Source: Streptomyces hiroshimensis (GTDB taxonomy: Bacteria; Actinomycetota; Actinomycetes; Streptomycetales; Streptomycetaceae). Taken from it: a stretch of DNA of 64,000 nucleotides. The stretch spans positions 96,244-160,243 of the forward strand of contig NZ_BMUT01000017.1 in assembly GCF_014650335.1 (NCBI RefSeq). The letters are read 5' to 3'. The position numbers and the translations under genes were made by a program. Positions within the stretch are counted from its first letter, which is position 1, and each line of letters opens with the position of its first letter. This document shows positions 8,575-17,825 of the stretch, in pieces. A model generated the notes under the pieces. The model made no database searches. It saw nothing but the letters and a program-made list of their open reading frames with translations, and was not told the DNA's origin.

Positions 8575-10668
8575 TCAGGCGGCGTCCTCGGCCACGTCGT
8601 GCCGCCCCGGGACCACGAACTCGCACCACACGCACTTGCCCGAGCCGCGGGACTCGACCCCCCACACGTCGGCGAGCCGGTCGACCAGCAGCAGCCCCCG
8701 CCCCGACACCCCCGACTCCCCCGGCTCCCGGCGGCGCGGCAGCGTGCTGGACTTGTCCTCGACGTCGACGCGCACCCGCCGTTCGGGGCCGGTGAGGATG
8801 CGGATGGTCACCACGGCCGCGCCGTCGGTGTGCAGCAGGGCGTTGGTCACCAGCTCGTCGGCGACCAGCTCGATCTCGTCGGAGCGCTCCCGGGCGCCCC
8901 AGGCCCGTACGGCGGCGCGGATCATGTGGCGGGCCGCGGAGAGGGCCTCGGGGTCGGCCGGGGCGATGTGCTGCTGGAGGCGGCCGCCGCCCTGGGTCGC
9001 CGCGCCCTGGCGGCGCAGCAGCAGGACGGCCATGTCGTCCTCGCCGACGCGCTCGCCGATCACGTCGCAGAGCCGGTCGGCCAGCTGGTGGAGCTCGTAG
9101 GGGCCGGCGCGGACGACCGCGGACAGCCGCTGCATGCCTTCGTCGAGGTCGGAGCCCGGCTGTTCGACGAGGCCGTCGGTGAACATCAGCAGGGTCTCGC
9201 CCGGGTCGATCTCCACCGTGGTCACGGGGTAGTCGAGCCGGCCGAACTCGGCCGAGAGGCCGAGCGGCAGCCCGCCGGAGACGGGCAGGCGCCGGCAGGT
9301 GCCGTCGGTGTGCCGCAGCAGGGGGTCGATGTGACCCGCGCGCACCAGCTGGACGACGCCGGTGGACAGGTCGGCCTCGGCGTAGGCGCAGGTGGCGAAG
9401 CGGTCGGTGTCGAGATCGTGGAGGAAGGAGGAGGCGCGGGCCATGACGGTGGCCGGGGCGTGCCCCTCGGTGGCGTACGCCCGCAGGACGATACGCAGCT
9501 GGCCCATGACGGCGGCGGCCTGGGTGTCGTGCCCCTGGACGTCTCCGATGACGGCGCCGACCCGCCCGCCGGGCAGGGGGATCACGTCGTACCAGTCGCC
9601 GCCGATGTCGCGTCCCATGCGGGCCGAGCGGTAGCGGACGGCGATCTGCGCGCCGGGGATCTCGGGGATGTGGCGCGGCAGCATGGACTGCTGCAGGCCC
9701 TCGGCGAGGTCGTGCTCCTGGTCGTAGAGCATGGCGCGGGCGATGGACTGCGAGAGGCTGCTGGAGAGGGCGATCAGCAGGTTGCGCTCCTGCTGGGTGA
9801 AGCCGCGGGTCTCCCGGTAGAGCAGCCCGATGGCGCCGACGGGGCGGGCCTGGGCGATGAGCGGGAGGTAGGCGGCGGAGGAGATGCCGGTGTCCTTGAT
9901 GCGCTCCCACAGCCAGGGGTAGGAGCCGGCGAACTCCTCGCGGGACTCGATGAAGCGCGGGGCCATCGTGCGGATGACGTCGCTCATGGGGAAGTTGTCG
10001 TCGATGCGGGTCCAGCGGGTGCCGGGGACGTAGTGCTCGCCGGGGCCCTCGGCGACCATGTGGATCCGGCCCGCCTCGACGATGCCGAGGACGAGCAGGT
10101 CGGAGCCGAGGTGCTGGACCGCCCGGTCGTCGCGGAAGAAGTCGATGACGTCCTGGACGGTGCGCGCGTGGGCGAGGGCGGCGGTGAGGGTCTCCACGAT
10201 GGTCGTGTGCGTCAGGCGGTTCTCGTCCCGCCTGACGACGGAGTGGCCGAGCTCCTCGGCGGCGTCGCGGACGATGCCGATGATGCGGTGCGGGTGGCCC
10301 TCCCCGTCGCGCCGGATCCGGCCCTGGGTGTACGTCCAGTGCAGAGTGCCGTCGGGGGCGCGGATGCGGTAGTAGGCGCTGTAGGTCTCGCGGCCCTCCT
10401 TCAGGGCCCGGGTGACCTGCGCGTCGAGGTCGGCGGCGTCGGAGCGCAGGACCTTGCCGGTCAGACCGGAGAGGCGGCCGTTGAACTCCTCGGGCGTCAG
10501 GGCGAAGAGCTCCAGGGCGGAGGCGTCCATGTGCAGCACGCCGGTGTCGAGGTCCCAGTCGAAGCCGCCCATGCGGTTGAGGGCGAGCGTGAGCTCCGGG
10601 CGAGCGGGCCAGTCGTCCGGCACGGACCCGGCCGGCACGGCGGCAGGCGTCGCTCCCCGATCAACCAT
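8575..10668 (-). CDS. PP2C-type SpoIIE phosphatase with PAS, GAF and ATPase domains
   Basis: This is a multi-domain signalling protein of about 697 residues, cytoplasmic with no membrane segment. It has a PAS fold (DGTLHWTYTQGRIRRDGEG and the stretch before it), a GAF domain (about 160-350), a SpoIIE/PP2C phosphatase domain with metal-binding GGDWYDV and GDVQGHD, and a C-terminal HATPase_c (anti-sigma kinase-like) domain with DELVTNALLHT. Such Streptomyces proteins dephosphorylate anti-anti-sigma factors, and the ATPase domain may act as the kinase. I chose ATG 10668 because the longer frame (to 10752) would overlap the divergent gene. No strong Shine-Dalgarno is visible. Confidence 0.9.
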   Translation of the reverse strand: MVDRGATPAAVPAGSVPDDWPARPELTLALNRMGGFDWDLDTGVLHMDASALELFALTPEEFNGRLSGLTGKVLRSDAADLDAQVTRALKEGRETYSAYYRIRAPDGTLHWTYTQGRIRRDGEGHPHRIIGIVRDAAEELGHSVVRRDENRLTHTTIVETLTAALAHARTVQDVIDFFRDDRAVQHLGSDLLVLGIVEAGRIHMVAEGPGEHYVPGTRWTRIDDNFPMSDVIRTMAPRFIESREEFAGSYPWLWERIKDTGISSAAYLPLIAQARPVGAIGLLYRETRGFTQQERNLLIALSSSLSQSIARAMLYDQEHDLAEGLQQSMLPRHIPEIPGAQIAVRYRSARMGRDIGGDWYDVIPLPGGRVGAVIGDVQGHDTQAAAVMGQLRIVLRAYATEGHAPATVMARASSFLHDLDTDRFATCAYAEADLSTGVVQLVRAGHIDPLLRHTDGTCRRLPVSGGLPLGLSAEFGRLDYPVTTVEIDPGETLLMFTDGLVEQPGSDLDEGMQRLSAVVRAGPYELHQLADRLCDVIGERVGEDDMAVLLLRRQGAATQGGGRLQQHIAPADPEALSAARHMIRAAVRAWGARERSDEIELVADELVTNALLHTDGAAVVTIRILTGPERRVRVDVEDKSSTLPRRREPGESGVSGRGLLLVDRLADVWGVESRGSGKCVWCEFVVPGRHDVAEDAA

Positions 10669-10738
10669 AGAGCTACTCTGACACCTTTTGCCCGTTTCTT
10701 CGATGCGACTGCGCGCTCCGGAGTGGTACGGATACGCC

Positions 10739-12169
10739 ATGGAGTGGTTCACGGTCTCCGGGTACTGGCTGAGCAGGCTGGTGCTGCAGCGTGCGCTCGC
10801 CGGCGTCTACCTGGTGGCCTTCCTGGCGGCGGCCCTCCAGTTCCGCGCCCTCATCGGCGAGCGGGGGATGCTGCCGGTGCCGCGCTTCGTGCGCCACGTG
10901 CCCTTCGGCAGGGCTCCCGGCGTCTTCCAGCTGCACTACTCGGACCGGTTCTTCGCGGCATGGGCGTGGGCGGGCGCCGCGCTGGCGGCCGCGGTGGCGG
11001 CGGGCGCGGCGGACGCGGTGCCCCTGTGGGCGGCGATGGCGATGTGGGCCGCCCTGTGGGTGATGTACCTGTCGATCGTCAACGTGGGCCAGACCTGGTA
11101 CGGCTTCGGCTGGGAGTCGCTGCTGCTGGAGGCCGGATTCCTCGCGGTGTTCCTGGGCAACGCCCGCACGGACCCGCCGGTCCTCGTGCTGTGGCTGATG
11201 CGCTGGCTGGTCTTCCGCGTCGAGTTCGGCGCAGGGCTGATCAAGATGCGCGGCGACCCCTGCTGGCGGGACCTGACCTGCCTGTACTACCACCACGAGA
11301 CCCAGCCCATGCCGGGCCCGCTGAGCTGGTTCTTCCACCGTCTGCCGCGGCCGCTGCACCGCGTCGAGACGGCCGCGAACCACATCGCCCAGCTCGTCGT
11401 GCCGGTCGCGCTCTTCACCCCGCAGCCCGTCGCGAGCACGGCCGCCGCCGTGATCATCTGCACCCAGCTCTGGCTCGTCGCCTCCGGCAACTTCTCCTGG
11501 CTCAACTGGCTGACCATCGTCATGGCCCTCGCCGCGGTCGACGGCTCCGCGGCGGCGGAGCTCTTCGGCCTGCCGGCGCACTCCCCGGCGCCCCCTCCGC
11601 CGGGCTGGTACGAGGGCCTCGTCATCGCCGCGACCGCGCTCGTGGCCGTGCTGAGCTGGTGGCCGGTGCGCAACATGCTCTCGCGGCAGCAGCGGATGAA
11701 CATGTCCTTCAACGCCTTCCACCTGGTCAACACCTACGGGGCGTTCGGCAGCATCAACCGCAGGCGCTACGAGGTGGTGGTCGAGGGCACCGACGAGGAG
11801 CGGATCGGGCCGGACACGGTCTGGAAGGAGTACGGCTTCAAGGGCAAGCCCGGCGACCTGCGGCGGCTGCCCCGCCAGTACGCCCCGTACCACCTGCGGC
11901 TCGACTGGATGATGTGGTTCGCCGGGATCTCCCCCGCCTACGCCGAGCCGTGGTTCGGCCCCTTCGTGGAGCGACTGCTGACGGGCGACCGGGCCACCCT
12001 GCGGCTGCTGCGGCACAACCCCTTCCCCGGCGCCCCGCCGACCCACGTACGGGCTCGGCTCTACCTCTATCGCTTCACCACGTGGCAGGAGCGGCGGGAG
12101 TCCGGTGCCTGGTGGCACCGCACGCTGCGGGGCGAGTTCCTGCCGGCGGTGGCGCTGCGGCGCGATTGA
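10739..12169 (+). CDS. Lipase maturation factor family membrane protein
   Basis: This polytopic membrane protein of 476 residues belongs to the LMF family. It has several hydrophobic helices in the first 250 residues and the family signatures GFGWESLLLEAGF, RVEFGAGLIKMRGD and CLYYHHETQPMPGPLSW. The C-terminal soluble part has YEVVVEGTDEE and RLDWMMWFAG. The vertebrate member LMF1 helps lipases fold in the ER; the bacterial role is not established. Starts at TTG 10688, ATG 10703 and ATG 10739 are all in frame. I prefer 10739 because MEWFTVSGYW begins the conserved part and leaves room for divergent promoters. Confidence 0.88.
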   Translation: MEWFTVSGYWLSRLVLQRALAGVYLVAFLAAALQFRALIGERGMLPVPRFVRHVPFGRAPGVFQLHYSDRFFAAWAWAGAALAAAVAAGAADAVPLWAAMAMWAALWVMYLSIVNVGQTWYGFGWESLLLEAGFLAVFLGNARTDPPVLVLWLMRWLVFRVEFGAGLIKMRGDPCWRDLTCLYYHHETQPMPGPLSWFFHRLPRPLHRVETAANHIAQLVVPVALFTPQPVASTAAAVIICTQLWLVASGNFSWLNWLTIVMALAAVDGSAAAELFGLPAHSPAPPPPGWYEGLVIAATALVAVLSWWPVRNMLSRQQRMNMSFNAFHLVNTYGAFGSINRRRYEVVVEGTDEERIGPDTVWKEYGFKGKPGDLRRLPRQYAPYHLRLDWMMWFAGISPAYAEPWFGPFVERLLTGDRATLRLLRHNPFPGAPPTHVRARLYLYRFTTWQERRESGAWWHRTLRGEFLPAVALRRD

Positions 12170-12217
12170 GCCTCCGGCGGAATGCGCCGCCGCCGCAACC
12201 GGCGTGTGCGTCATGGG

Positions 12218-13624
12218 TCAGGAGCCGCGCCGCGAGGCCAGCCCGCACAGGGCCAGCTCGGCGGCCGTGATCGACGGCTCGCTGCGCACGGCGCCGCCGG
12301 GCCCGCGCAGCACGCCGAGCACGACAGACGGCTTGACCAGGGCCGTCATCGGCGCGGACAGCGTCATCACATCGAAGAGGGAGCGCATGACGACCGGGTT
12401 CACGGTCGCGGTGCGCATCAGGCGCTGGACGTAGCCGCGCAGCAGCCGGGCCGCGGCCGGGGGCCGCTCGCCGATCGCGCCGGGGTAGTTGATGTCCTCG
12501 CCGGTGGCCAGGTCCCACGGGCTGCCCGCGGTGCGGCCGACCGCGTGCTGGATGCGCCGGGCCAGGCCGGGCGAGCCCAGGCCCTGACCGGCCAGGATGC
12601 CGTGGATCGCGACCGCGCTGTGGGCGGCCACGGACATGCCCTGCCCGTAGACGGGGTTGAACGTCGCGACGGCGTCCCCCACCACCGCGAACCCCTCCGG
12701 CCAGGCGGACATGCGCTCGAAGTAGCGCCGGCGGTTGACGGTGCTGCGGGTGAGGTGGACGTCGGTCAGCGGCTCGCGGTCCGCGATCAGATCGGCGATC
12801 AGGGGGTGGCGCAGGCTGCGTACGAACGGCTCGAACTCCCCGGCCTCCCGCGAGGGTTCGCCGCCGCGCGTGCCGCAGGCCGTCAGCAGCCAGCGACCGC
12901 CCTCGACGGGAACCATCGTCGCGCCCTGGCCCGGCTCCCGGCCATGCGGATCCGCCTGGACGCTGACCACGGGGAAGCGCTCGCTGCCGACGGGCGCCCG
13001 GAAGATCCGGGTCACGTAGACCATGCCGGTGTCGACGGTCTCCTCGTGCGCGGGGTGCAGCCCGAGCTCGGTGAGGCGGCGCGCGGCCTGGGAGCCGCGC
13101 CCGGAGGCGTCGACCACCAGATCCGCCTCCAGCGCCTCCGCGGAGTGACTGCCGGCCGTGCGGACCTTCACGCCGGTGACCCGCTGTGCGCCACCGAGCA
13201 GCGCGAGGGCGTCCGTCTCCTCGCGGAGCGTGACGCCGGGCAGGGCCAGGACCTGCTCGCGGACGACCATGTCCAGCAGATCGCGCGTGCAGGCCATCAG
13301 GAACTGCGTGCCCGGCCAGCGCGGGTACCAGCCGTGCGGGCCCATCGCCACCAGCCCGGTCCCCAGCGGGATCCGGCGGGCCCCCGCGCGCACCCACCCC
13401 TCGATCGTGCCGGGCAGCAGGGACTCCACCGCCCGGGCGCCGCCGGACATCATCAGGTGCGCGTGCCGCGCCTGCGGCAGACCCTTGCGCGGCTCCATCC
13501 CCTCGGGCAGCCGGTCGCGCTCCACGATCACGACCTCGCCGGCGTGCCGGGCGAGCGCGGCCGCGGCCAGCATGCCGGCCATGCCCGCGCCGAGGACCAC
13601 CGCGCGGCCCCTGTTCTCTGTCAT
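12218..13624 (-). CDS. FAD-dependent monooxygenase-like oxidoreductase
   Basis: The 468-residue flavoprotein has the N-terminal Rossmann GAGMAG motif (VVLGAGMAGMLAAAAL), VDASGRGSQAARRL, and the GD motif VVGDAVATFNPVYGQGMSVAAHS typical of group A flavin monooxygenases and geranylgeranyl-reductase/halogenase relatives. It has no membrane segment. ATG at 13624 is preceded by GGAGGG. The substrate cannot be read from the sequence. The gene sits alone between LMF (convergent) and the PHP gene (divergent), with no biosynthetic partners, so a housekeeping or detoxifying role is as likely as secondary metabolism. Confidence 0.82.
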   Translation of the reverse strand: MTENRGRAVVLGAGMAGMLAAAALARHAGEVVIVERDRLPEGMEPRKGLPQARHAHLMMSGGARAVESLLPGTIEGWVRAGARRIPLGTGLVAMGPHGWYPRWPGTQFLMACTRDLLDMVVREQVLALPGVTLREETDALALLGGAQRVTGVKVRTAGSHSAEALEADLVVDASGRGSQAARRLTELGLHPAHEETVDTGMVYVTRIFRAPVGSERFPVVSVQADPHGREPGQGATMVPVEGGRWLLTACGTRGGEPSREAGEFEPFVRSLRHPLIADLIADREPLTDVHLTRSTVNRRRYFERMSAWPEGFAVVGDAVATFNPVYGQGMSVAAHSAVAIHGILAGQGLGSPGLARRIQHAVGRTAGSPWDLATGEDINYPGAIGERPPAAARLLRGYVQRLMRTATVNPVVMRSLFDVMTLSAPMTALVKPSVVLGVLRGPGGAVRSEPSITAAELALCGLASRRGS

Positions 13625-13753
13625 GCCCCCACCCTCCCCACCGCGCACGGCGCCTACTCACCGGTTCACCCGAGGGTGCACGCCCCGCGCGGCATGCGCG
13701 CGCCCCGCGGATCGCGCACCGTAGGACGTGGGGCGAAGGAGGCGGTGAGCGCG

Positions 13754-14773
13754 ATGGACCCGGTGGAGGCACTGGACCGGATCGCCTTCCTGCTGGAGCG
13801 CACGGACGCGCCCACGTACCGGGTCAAGGCGTTCCGTACGGCCTCCGAGGTGATCGCCGGGCTGCCGGAGGAGGACGTACGGCGCAGGGCGGCCGCGGGC
13901 ACGCTGACCGCCGAGAAGGGCATCGGCCCCAAGACCGCCGGCGTGGTGGCCGAGGCCCTCGCCGGGCGCGTACCCGGGTACCTGGCCAAGCTGGAGGAGG
14001 AGGCGGCGCAGGAGCCGCTGGCCGAGGGCGGCGAGACCCTGCGCGCGGCGCTGCGCGGCGACTGCCACCTGCACTCGGACTGGTCCGACGGCGGCAGCCC
14101 GATCGAGGCCATGGCCCGCGCGGCGCGCGGCCTCGGACACGAGTGGGCGGTGCTGACCGACCACTCCCCCCGGCTGACCATCGCCCGGGGGCTGACCGCG
14201 GAGCGGCTGCGCTCCCAGCTCGGCGTGGTCGCCGAGGTGAACGAGAGGCTCGGCGACGGCTTCCGGCTGCTGCGGGGCATCGAGTGCGACATCCTCGACG
14301 ACGGCTCGCTCGACCAGGAGCCCGGCCTGCTCGGCGAGCTCGACGTCGTCGTCGCCTCGGTGCACTCCAAGCTGCGCATGGACGCGGACGCCATGACCCG
14401 CCGGCTGGTCGGAGCCGTGGCCAACCCCCTGGTGGACATCCTCGGGCACTGCACCGGGCGGCTGCTGGCGGGCCGGGGACGGCCCGAGTCCGCCTTCGAC
14501 GCGGCCATGGTCTTCGCCGCGTGCGCCCGCTTCGGGACCGCCGTGGAGATCAACTGCCGCCCCGAGCGGCTGGACCCTCCCCGTCGTCTGATCCGCCGGG
14601 CGCTGGACGCGGGCGTGCTGTTCTCGATCGACAGCGACGCGCACGCCCCCGGTCAGCTCGACTGGCAGATCCACGGCTGCGCCCGCGCCGAGGAGTGCGG
14701 GGTGCCCGCCGAACGCGTCATCACGACGTGGACGGCGCCCCGGCTGCTGGAGTGGGCGCGCGGGAAGCGCTAG
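13754..14773 (+). CDS. HhH + PHP domain phosphoesterase (PolX C-terminal-like)
   Basis: The first 75 of 339 residues resemble the helix-hairpin-helix region of family X polymerases (DRIAFLLERTDAPTYRVKAF, then EKGIGPKTAGVVAEAL). From about residue 103 a PHP phosphoesterase domain follows: CHLHSDWSDGG (H105, H107), LTDHSPRL, GIECDIL, ASVHSKL, DILGHCTGR, EINCRP and SIDSDAHAPGQLD. These are the full set of metal ligands, so an active 3'-5' exonuclease or phosphatase is plausible. No polymerase domain is present. AAGGAGG at 13736-13742 precedes ATG 13754; GTG 13745 is an alternative. Only 10 bp separate it from the ligase gene, which suggests a DNA-repair operon. Confidence 0.85.
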   Translation: MDPVEALDRIAFLLERTDAPTYRVKAFRTASEVIAGLPEEDVRRRAAAGTLTAEKGIGPKTAGVVAEALAGRVPGYLAKLEEEAAQEPLAEGGETLRAALRGDCHLHSDWSDGGSPIEAMARAARGLGHEWAVLTDHSPRLTIARGLTAERLRSQLGVVAEVNERLGDGFRLLRGIECDILDDGSLDQEPGLLGELDVVVASVHSKLRMDADAMTRRLVGAVANPLVDILGHCTGRLLAGRGRPESAFDAAMVFAACARFGTAVEINCRPERLDPPRRLIRRALDAGVLFSIDSDAHAPGQLDWQIHGCARAEECGVPAERVITTWTAPRLLEWARGKR

Positions 14774-14783
14774 GCGGCAGGCG

Positions 14784-15758
14784 ATGGCCCCCACCGCCGC
14801 ACGCACCCCGGCCGCGCCGCCCGCGATCCGGCCGATGCTGGCGACCCCCGCGCCCCTGCCCCCCGCGGCCGAGGAGGCGGCGTGGGCCTTCGAGGTCAAG
14901 TGGGACGGGATCCGCCTGGTCGTGGGCGTGCCCGGGGACGGCACCGCCCGGCCGGTCACCCGCGCCGGCAACGACGCGACCGTGACGTACCCCGAACTGC
15001 AGGCCCTGGGAGAGCGGCTGCGCGGCCGGCCCGCGGTCCTCGACGGCGAGGTCGTCGCCCTGGACGGGGCGGGGCGGCCCGACTTCGGGCTGCTCCAGCG
15101 CCGCATGGGCGTCACCGACCCGCGGCGGGCGGCCCGCCTCGCGGCGGAGTACCCCGTACGCCTCATGCTGTTCGACCTCATGCACCTCGACGGCCGGTCC
15201 CTGCTGGGCCTCCCCTACCGGGAGCGGCGCGCGGTCCTGGAGGGCCTGGGCCTCGCGGGCCCGGCCTGGTCGGTGCCGGCCGCCGTGGAGGGGCACGGGC
15301 GGCAGGCCTGGGAGGCCACGCTCGAAGGCGGGTTCGAGGGCGTCGTCGCGAAGAAGCTCACCTCCCTCTACACGCCGGGCGTCCGGTCATCCGAATGGCG
15401 CAAGACCAAGCACGTCGTCACCCTCGACGTGGTCATCGGCGGCTGGGCCCAGGGCCGCGGCGCCCTCTCCGGGCTGCCCGGGGCGGTCCTCGTCGGCGTC
15501 GAGGAGCCGGAGGGCCTGCGGTACGCCGGCTCCGTCGGATCGGGGCTGTCCGAGCGCGAACGCCGGGACCTCGCCCGCTACCTGTCGGTGATCCCGCGCG
15601 CGGACCCGCCGTTCGCCGGTCCCGTCGACGTGCCGGGTGCGCAGTGGGTCGAGCCCCGGCTCGTCGCCGAGGTCGTCTTCTCCGGCTGGACGGCGTCCGG
15701 CCGCCTCCGGCACCCTGTCTGGCACCGGCTGCGCCCCGATCTGACGCGGCTCGGCTGA
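14784..15758 (+). CDS. ATP-dependent DNA ligase (LigC/LigD ligase-domain type)
   Basis: This 324-residue ligase has the adenylation motif I FEVKWDGIR with nucleophile Lys39, motif III MLFDLMHLDG, motif IV EGVVAKKLTSLYTPG and motif V EWRKTKHVVTLDVVIGGW, followed by an OB domain. It seals nicks using ATP. Standalone ligases of this size work with Ku and a LigD-type polymerase in bacterial end joining, and both lie just downstream. It is co-directional with the PHP gene and convergent with the polymerase gene (67-bp gap). Confidence 0.93.
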   Translation: MAPTAARTPAAPPAIRPMLATPAPLPPAAEEAAWAFEVKWDGIRLVVGVPGDGTARPVTRAGNDATVTYPELQALGERLRGRPAVLDGEVVALDGAGRPDFGLLQRRMGVTDPRRAARLAAEYPVRLMLFDLMHLDGRSLLGLPYRERRAVLEGLGLAGPAWSVPAAVEGHGRQAWEATLEGGFEGVVAKKLTSLYTPGVRSSEWRKTKHVVTLDVVIGGWAQGRGALSGLPGAVLVGVEEPEGLRYAGSVGSGLSERERRDLARYLSVIPRADPPFAGPVDVPGAQWVEPRLVAEVVFSGWTASGRLRHPVWHRLRPDLTRLG

Positions 15759-15825
15759 CGCAGCCCGGCGACACGGCTTCGCTGACGCCGCCCGACCGGC
15801 TCGGCTCGGCCGGCGCCGGGGGGCG

Positions 15826-16731
15826 TCACGGGAGGGGCGCGCGGGTGGCGTCGCCGGTGAGCGAGGCCAGCAGGTCCCCGTACGTCTCCGCCCGGTCCAG
15901 CACCTGCTCGGGGGTGAACGCGAGCTCGTCCGGGTCCCGGCAGGCGGCGACCTCGTCCCAGGTGACCGGGGCGGCCACCCCGGGGCTGCCCTCCCGCAGC
16001 CGCACGGTATAGGGCGCGGCGGTGGTCTTGGCGCTCGCGTTCTGCGACCAGTCGATGAGGACCTTCCCCCGGCGTTCGACGCGCGCCATGGAGACCACGA
16101 CGAGGCCGGGGTGCTCGCCCATCATGCGGGCGGCCAGCGCCTTGGCGTAGCCGCCGGCGTCCCGGCCGGACGCGGCGCGGACCGGCGCGTACAGGTGCAG
16201 GCCCTTGGAGCCGGAGACGACGGCGTGGGCGGTGAGCCCGTCGTCCTCCAGGAGCTGACGCAGCCGCTGGGCGACCCGGCAGCAGACCACGAGGTCGGCG
16301 CCCGGGCCGGGGTCCAGGTCCAGGACGAGCCGGTCGTGGCCGTCGGGGCCGGCGGTCGCCGTCCACTGCGGGACGTGCACCTCGTACGCGCCGAGGTTGG
16401 CCATCGCGACCAGGGCGGCCGTGGTGTCGATGACGACCTGCTCGGTGACGCCCTCGCGGTGCTCCACCGGAACGACCCGCACCCACCCGGGCTTGCCGCC
16501 GGGCGGGTTCTTGGCGACCCAGCTCTGCCCGCCCGGACCCTCCGGGGCGCGGACGAAGGAGGCGGGCCGGTCGGCCGTGTGCGCCACCATCACCGGGGCG
16601 ATGCGTGCGTAGTACTGCAGCACCTGCGCCTTGGTGTGGCCCGATGCCGGGAAGAGCACCCGGTCGAGGTGGGTCAGGGCCAGCCGGTGGCCCCCGATCT
16701 CCACCGCCTGCCGCTCCGGGGAGACGGACAT
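15826..16731 (-). CDS. LigD-type end-joining primase-polymerase domain protein
   Basis: The 301-residue archaeo-eukaryotic primase-superfamily polymerase matches the LigD PolDom: LTHLDRVLFPASGHTKAQV, KNPPGGKPGW, the catalytic DLDPGPG acid pair, SGSKGLHLY and WSQNASAKTTAAPYTVR. It fills gaps, with a preference for ribonucleotides, during Ku-dependent double-strand break repair. The nuclease and ligase domains of full LigD are absent, so this is the split arrangement of many Streptomyces. It is divergent from ku across only 32 bp, so the two may share a control region. Confidence 0.93.
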   Translation of the reverse strand: MSVSPERQAVEIGGHRLALTHLDRVLFPASGHTKAQVLQYYARIAPVMVAHTADRPASFVRAPEGPGGQSWVAKNPPGGKPGWVRVVPVEHREGVTEQVVIDTTAALVAMANLGAYEVHVPQWTATAGPDGHDRLVLDLDPGPGADLVVCCRVAQRLRQLLEDDGLTAHAVVSGSKGLHLYAPVRAASGRDAGGYAKALAARMMGEHPGLVVVSMARVERRGKVLIDWSQNASAKTTAAPYTVRLREGSPGVAAPVTWDEVAACRDPDELAFTPEQVLDRAETYGDLLASLTGDATRAPLP

Positions 16732-16763
16732 AAGGTAGGAATTCCCCGTGGAGGGATAAAACT

Positions 16764-17807
16764 ATGCGGACCATGTGGAAAGGTGCGATTGGCTTCGGGC
16801 TGGTGTCCGTGCCCGTCCGGCTGTACGCCGCCACCCAGGAACACGGCCTCAGACTGCACCAGGTCCACGACGAGGACGGCGGCCGGATCCACCTCAAGCG
16901 CGTCTGCGAGGCCTGCGGCGAACAGGTCGACTACGAGCACATCGCCAAGGGCTTCCAGGACGACGAGGGACACACCGCCGTCGTCACCCAGGACGAGCTG
17001 GCCGGGCTGCCGCTGCCCAGCAAGAAGCTCATCGACGTGCTCGCCTTCGTCGACGCCGACCGGATCGACCCCCTGCAGCTCACCAACGGCTACTACCTGG
17101 CGCCCGAGAGCGCGGCGGCGAACAAGCCCTACGTCCTGCTGCGCGAGACCCTCAAGCAGACCGAACGGGTGGCCGTCACCAAGATCGCGCTGCGCACCCG
17201 GGAGTCCCTGGCCCTCCTGCGGGTCCACGGCGACCTGCTCACCCTGCACACCATGTACTGGCCGGACGAGATCCGCGACAGCGCCGGCCTCGCCCCGCCC
17301 TCCTCGGTCACCGTGCGGCCTCAGGAGCTGAAGATGGCGACGAGCCTGATGGACACCCTCTCCGAGGAGTTCGACCTCGACGAGCTGGAGGACGAGTACG
17401 AGATCGCCCTGAGCGAGCTGATCGACGCCCACCTGTCCGACCGGCCGGTCCCCAGGAAGGAGACGGCACCCGCACCGGACAACGTCATCGATCTGATGGC
17501 CGCCCTCCAGGCGTCCATCGACAATGCGGCCGGGAAGACGGGGGAGAAAGCGGAGAGAGGCGCCAAGAAGGCGGCCGCATCCGGGAAATCGGCGCGGAGC
17601 ACCGCAAAGAAATCCGCCGCACCGCGAAAACGCACGGCCGCCAAGAAGACGGCGGCAGCCTCCTCCACCTCCACGGGCAAGAGGGCCGCCGCTTCCTCCT
17701 CCAAGAGCGCAACGGCCAAGAGCACCACCGCCAAGAGCACCACGGCCAAGACGGCCAAGGCGGCCAAGAAGACGGCGGCCGGGAAGACCGGCCGCCGCGC
17801 TTCCTGA
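16764..17807 (+). CDS. ku: Ku DNA end-binding protein with long Lys/Ala tail
   Basis: Bacterial Ku binds DNA ends as a ring-shaped homodimer and recruits the ligase. Residues 1-255 are the Ku core (MWKGAIGFGLVSVPVRLYAAT, VDYEHIAKGF, SLMDTLSEEFD). The last 85 or so residues are a Lys/Ala/Ser/Thr-rich histone H1-like tail with repeats such as KSTTAKSTTAKTAKAAKKTA. Such basic extensions in actinobacterial Ku proteins promote DNA binding and bridging. ATG at 16764 follows GGAGGG. Total length 347. It diverges from the polymerase gene and converges on the next gene with an 18-bp gap. Confidence 0.96.
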   Translation: MRTMWKGAIGFGLVSVPVRLYAATQEHGLRLHQVHDEDGGRIHLKRVCEACGEQVDYEHIAKGFQDDEGHTAVVTQDELAGLPLPSKKLIDVLAFVDADRIDPLQLTNGYYLAPESAAANKPYVLLRETLKQTERVAVTKIALRTRESLALLRVHGDLLTLHTMYWPDEIRDSAGLAPPSSVTVRPQELKMATSLMDTLSEEFDLDELEDEYEIALSELIDAHLSDRPVPRKETAPAPDNVIDLMAALQASIDNAAGKTGEKAERGAKKAAASGKSARSTAKKSAAPRKRTAAKKTAAASSTSTGKRAAASSSKSATAKSTTAKSTTAKTAKAAKKTAAGKTGRRAS

Positions 17808-17825
17808 ACCCGGCCCGCCCGGGGC

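Noticed and set aside
8599..12270. Open frame of 1223 codons on the plus strand
   Set aside because: It is the antisense shadow of the SpoIIE gene joined to an off-frame reading of the LMF gene; high-GC third positions remove stops. Motifs are on the other strand or frame.
12182..13753. N-terminal extension of the PHP protein by more than 500 codons
   Set aside because: The extension is antisense to the FAD monooxygenase gene; the PHP protein has AAGGAGG in front of ATG 13754.
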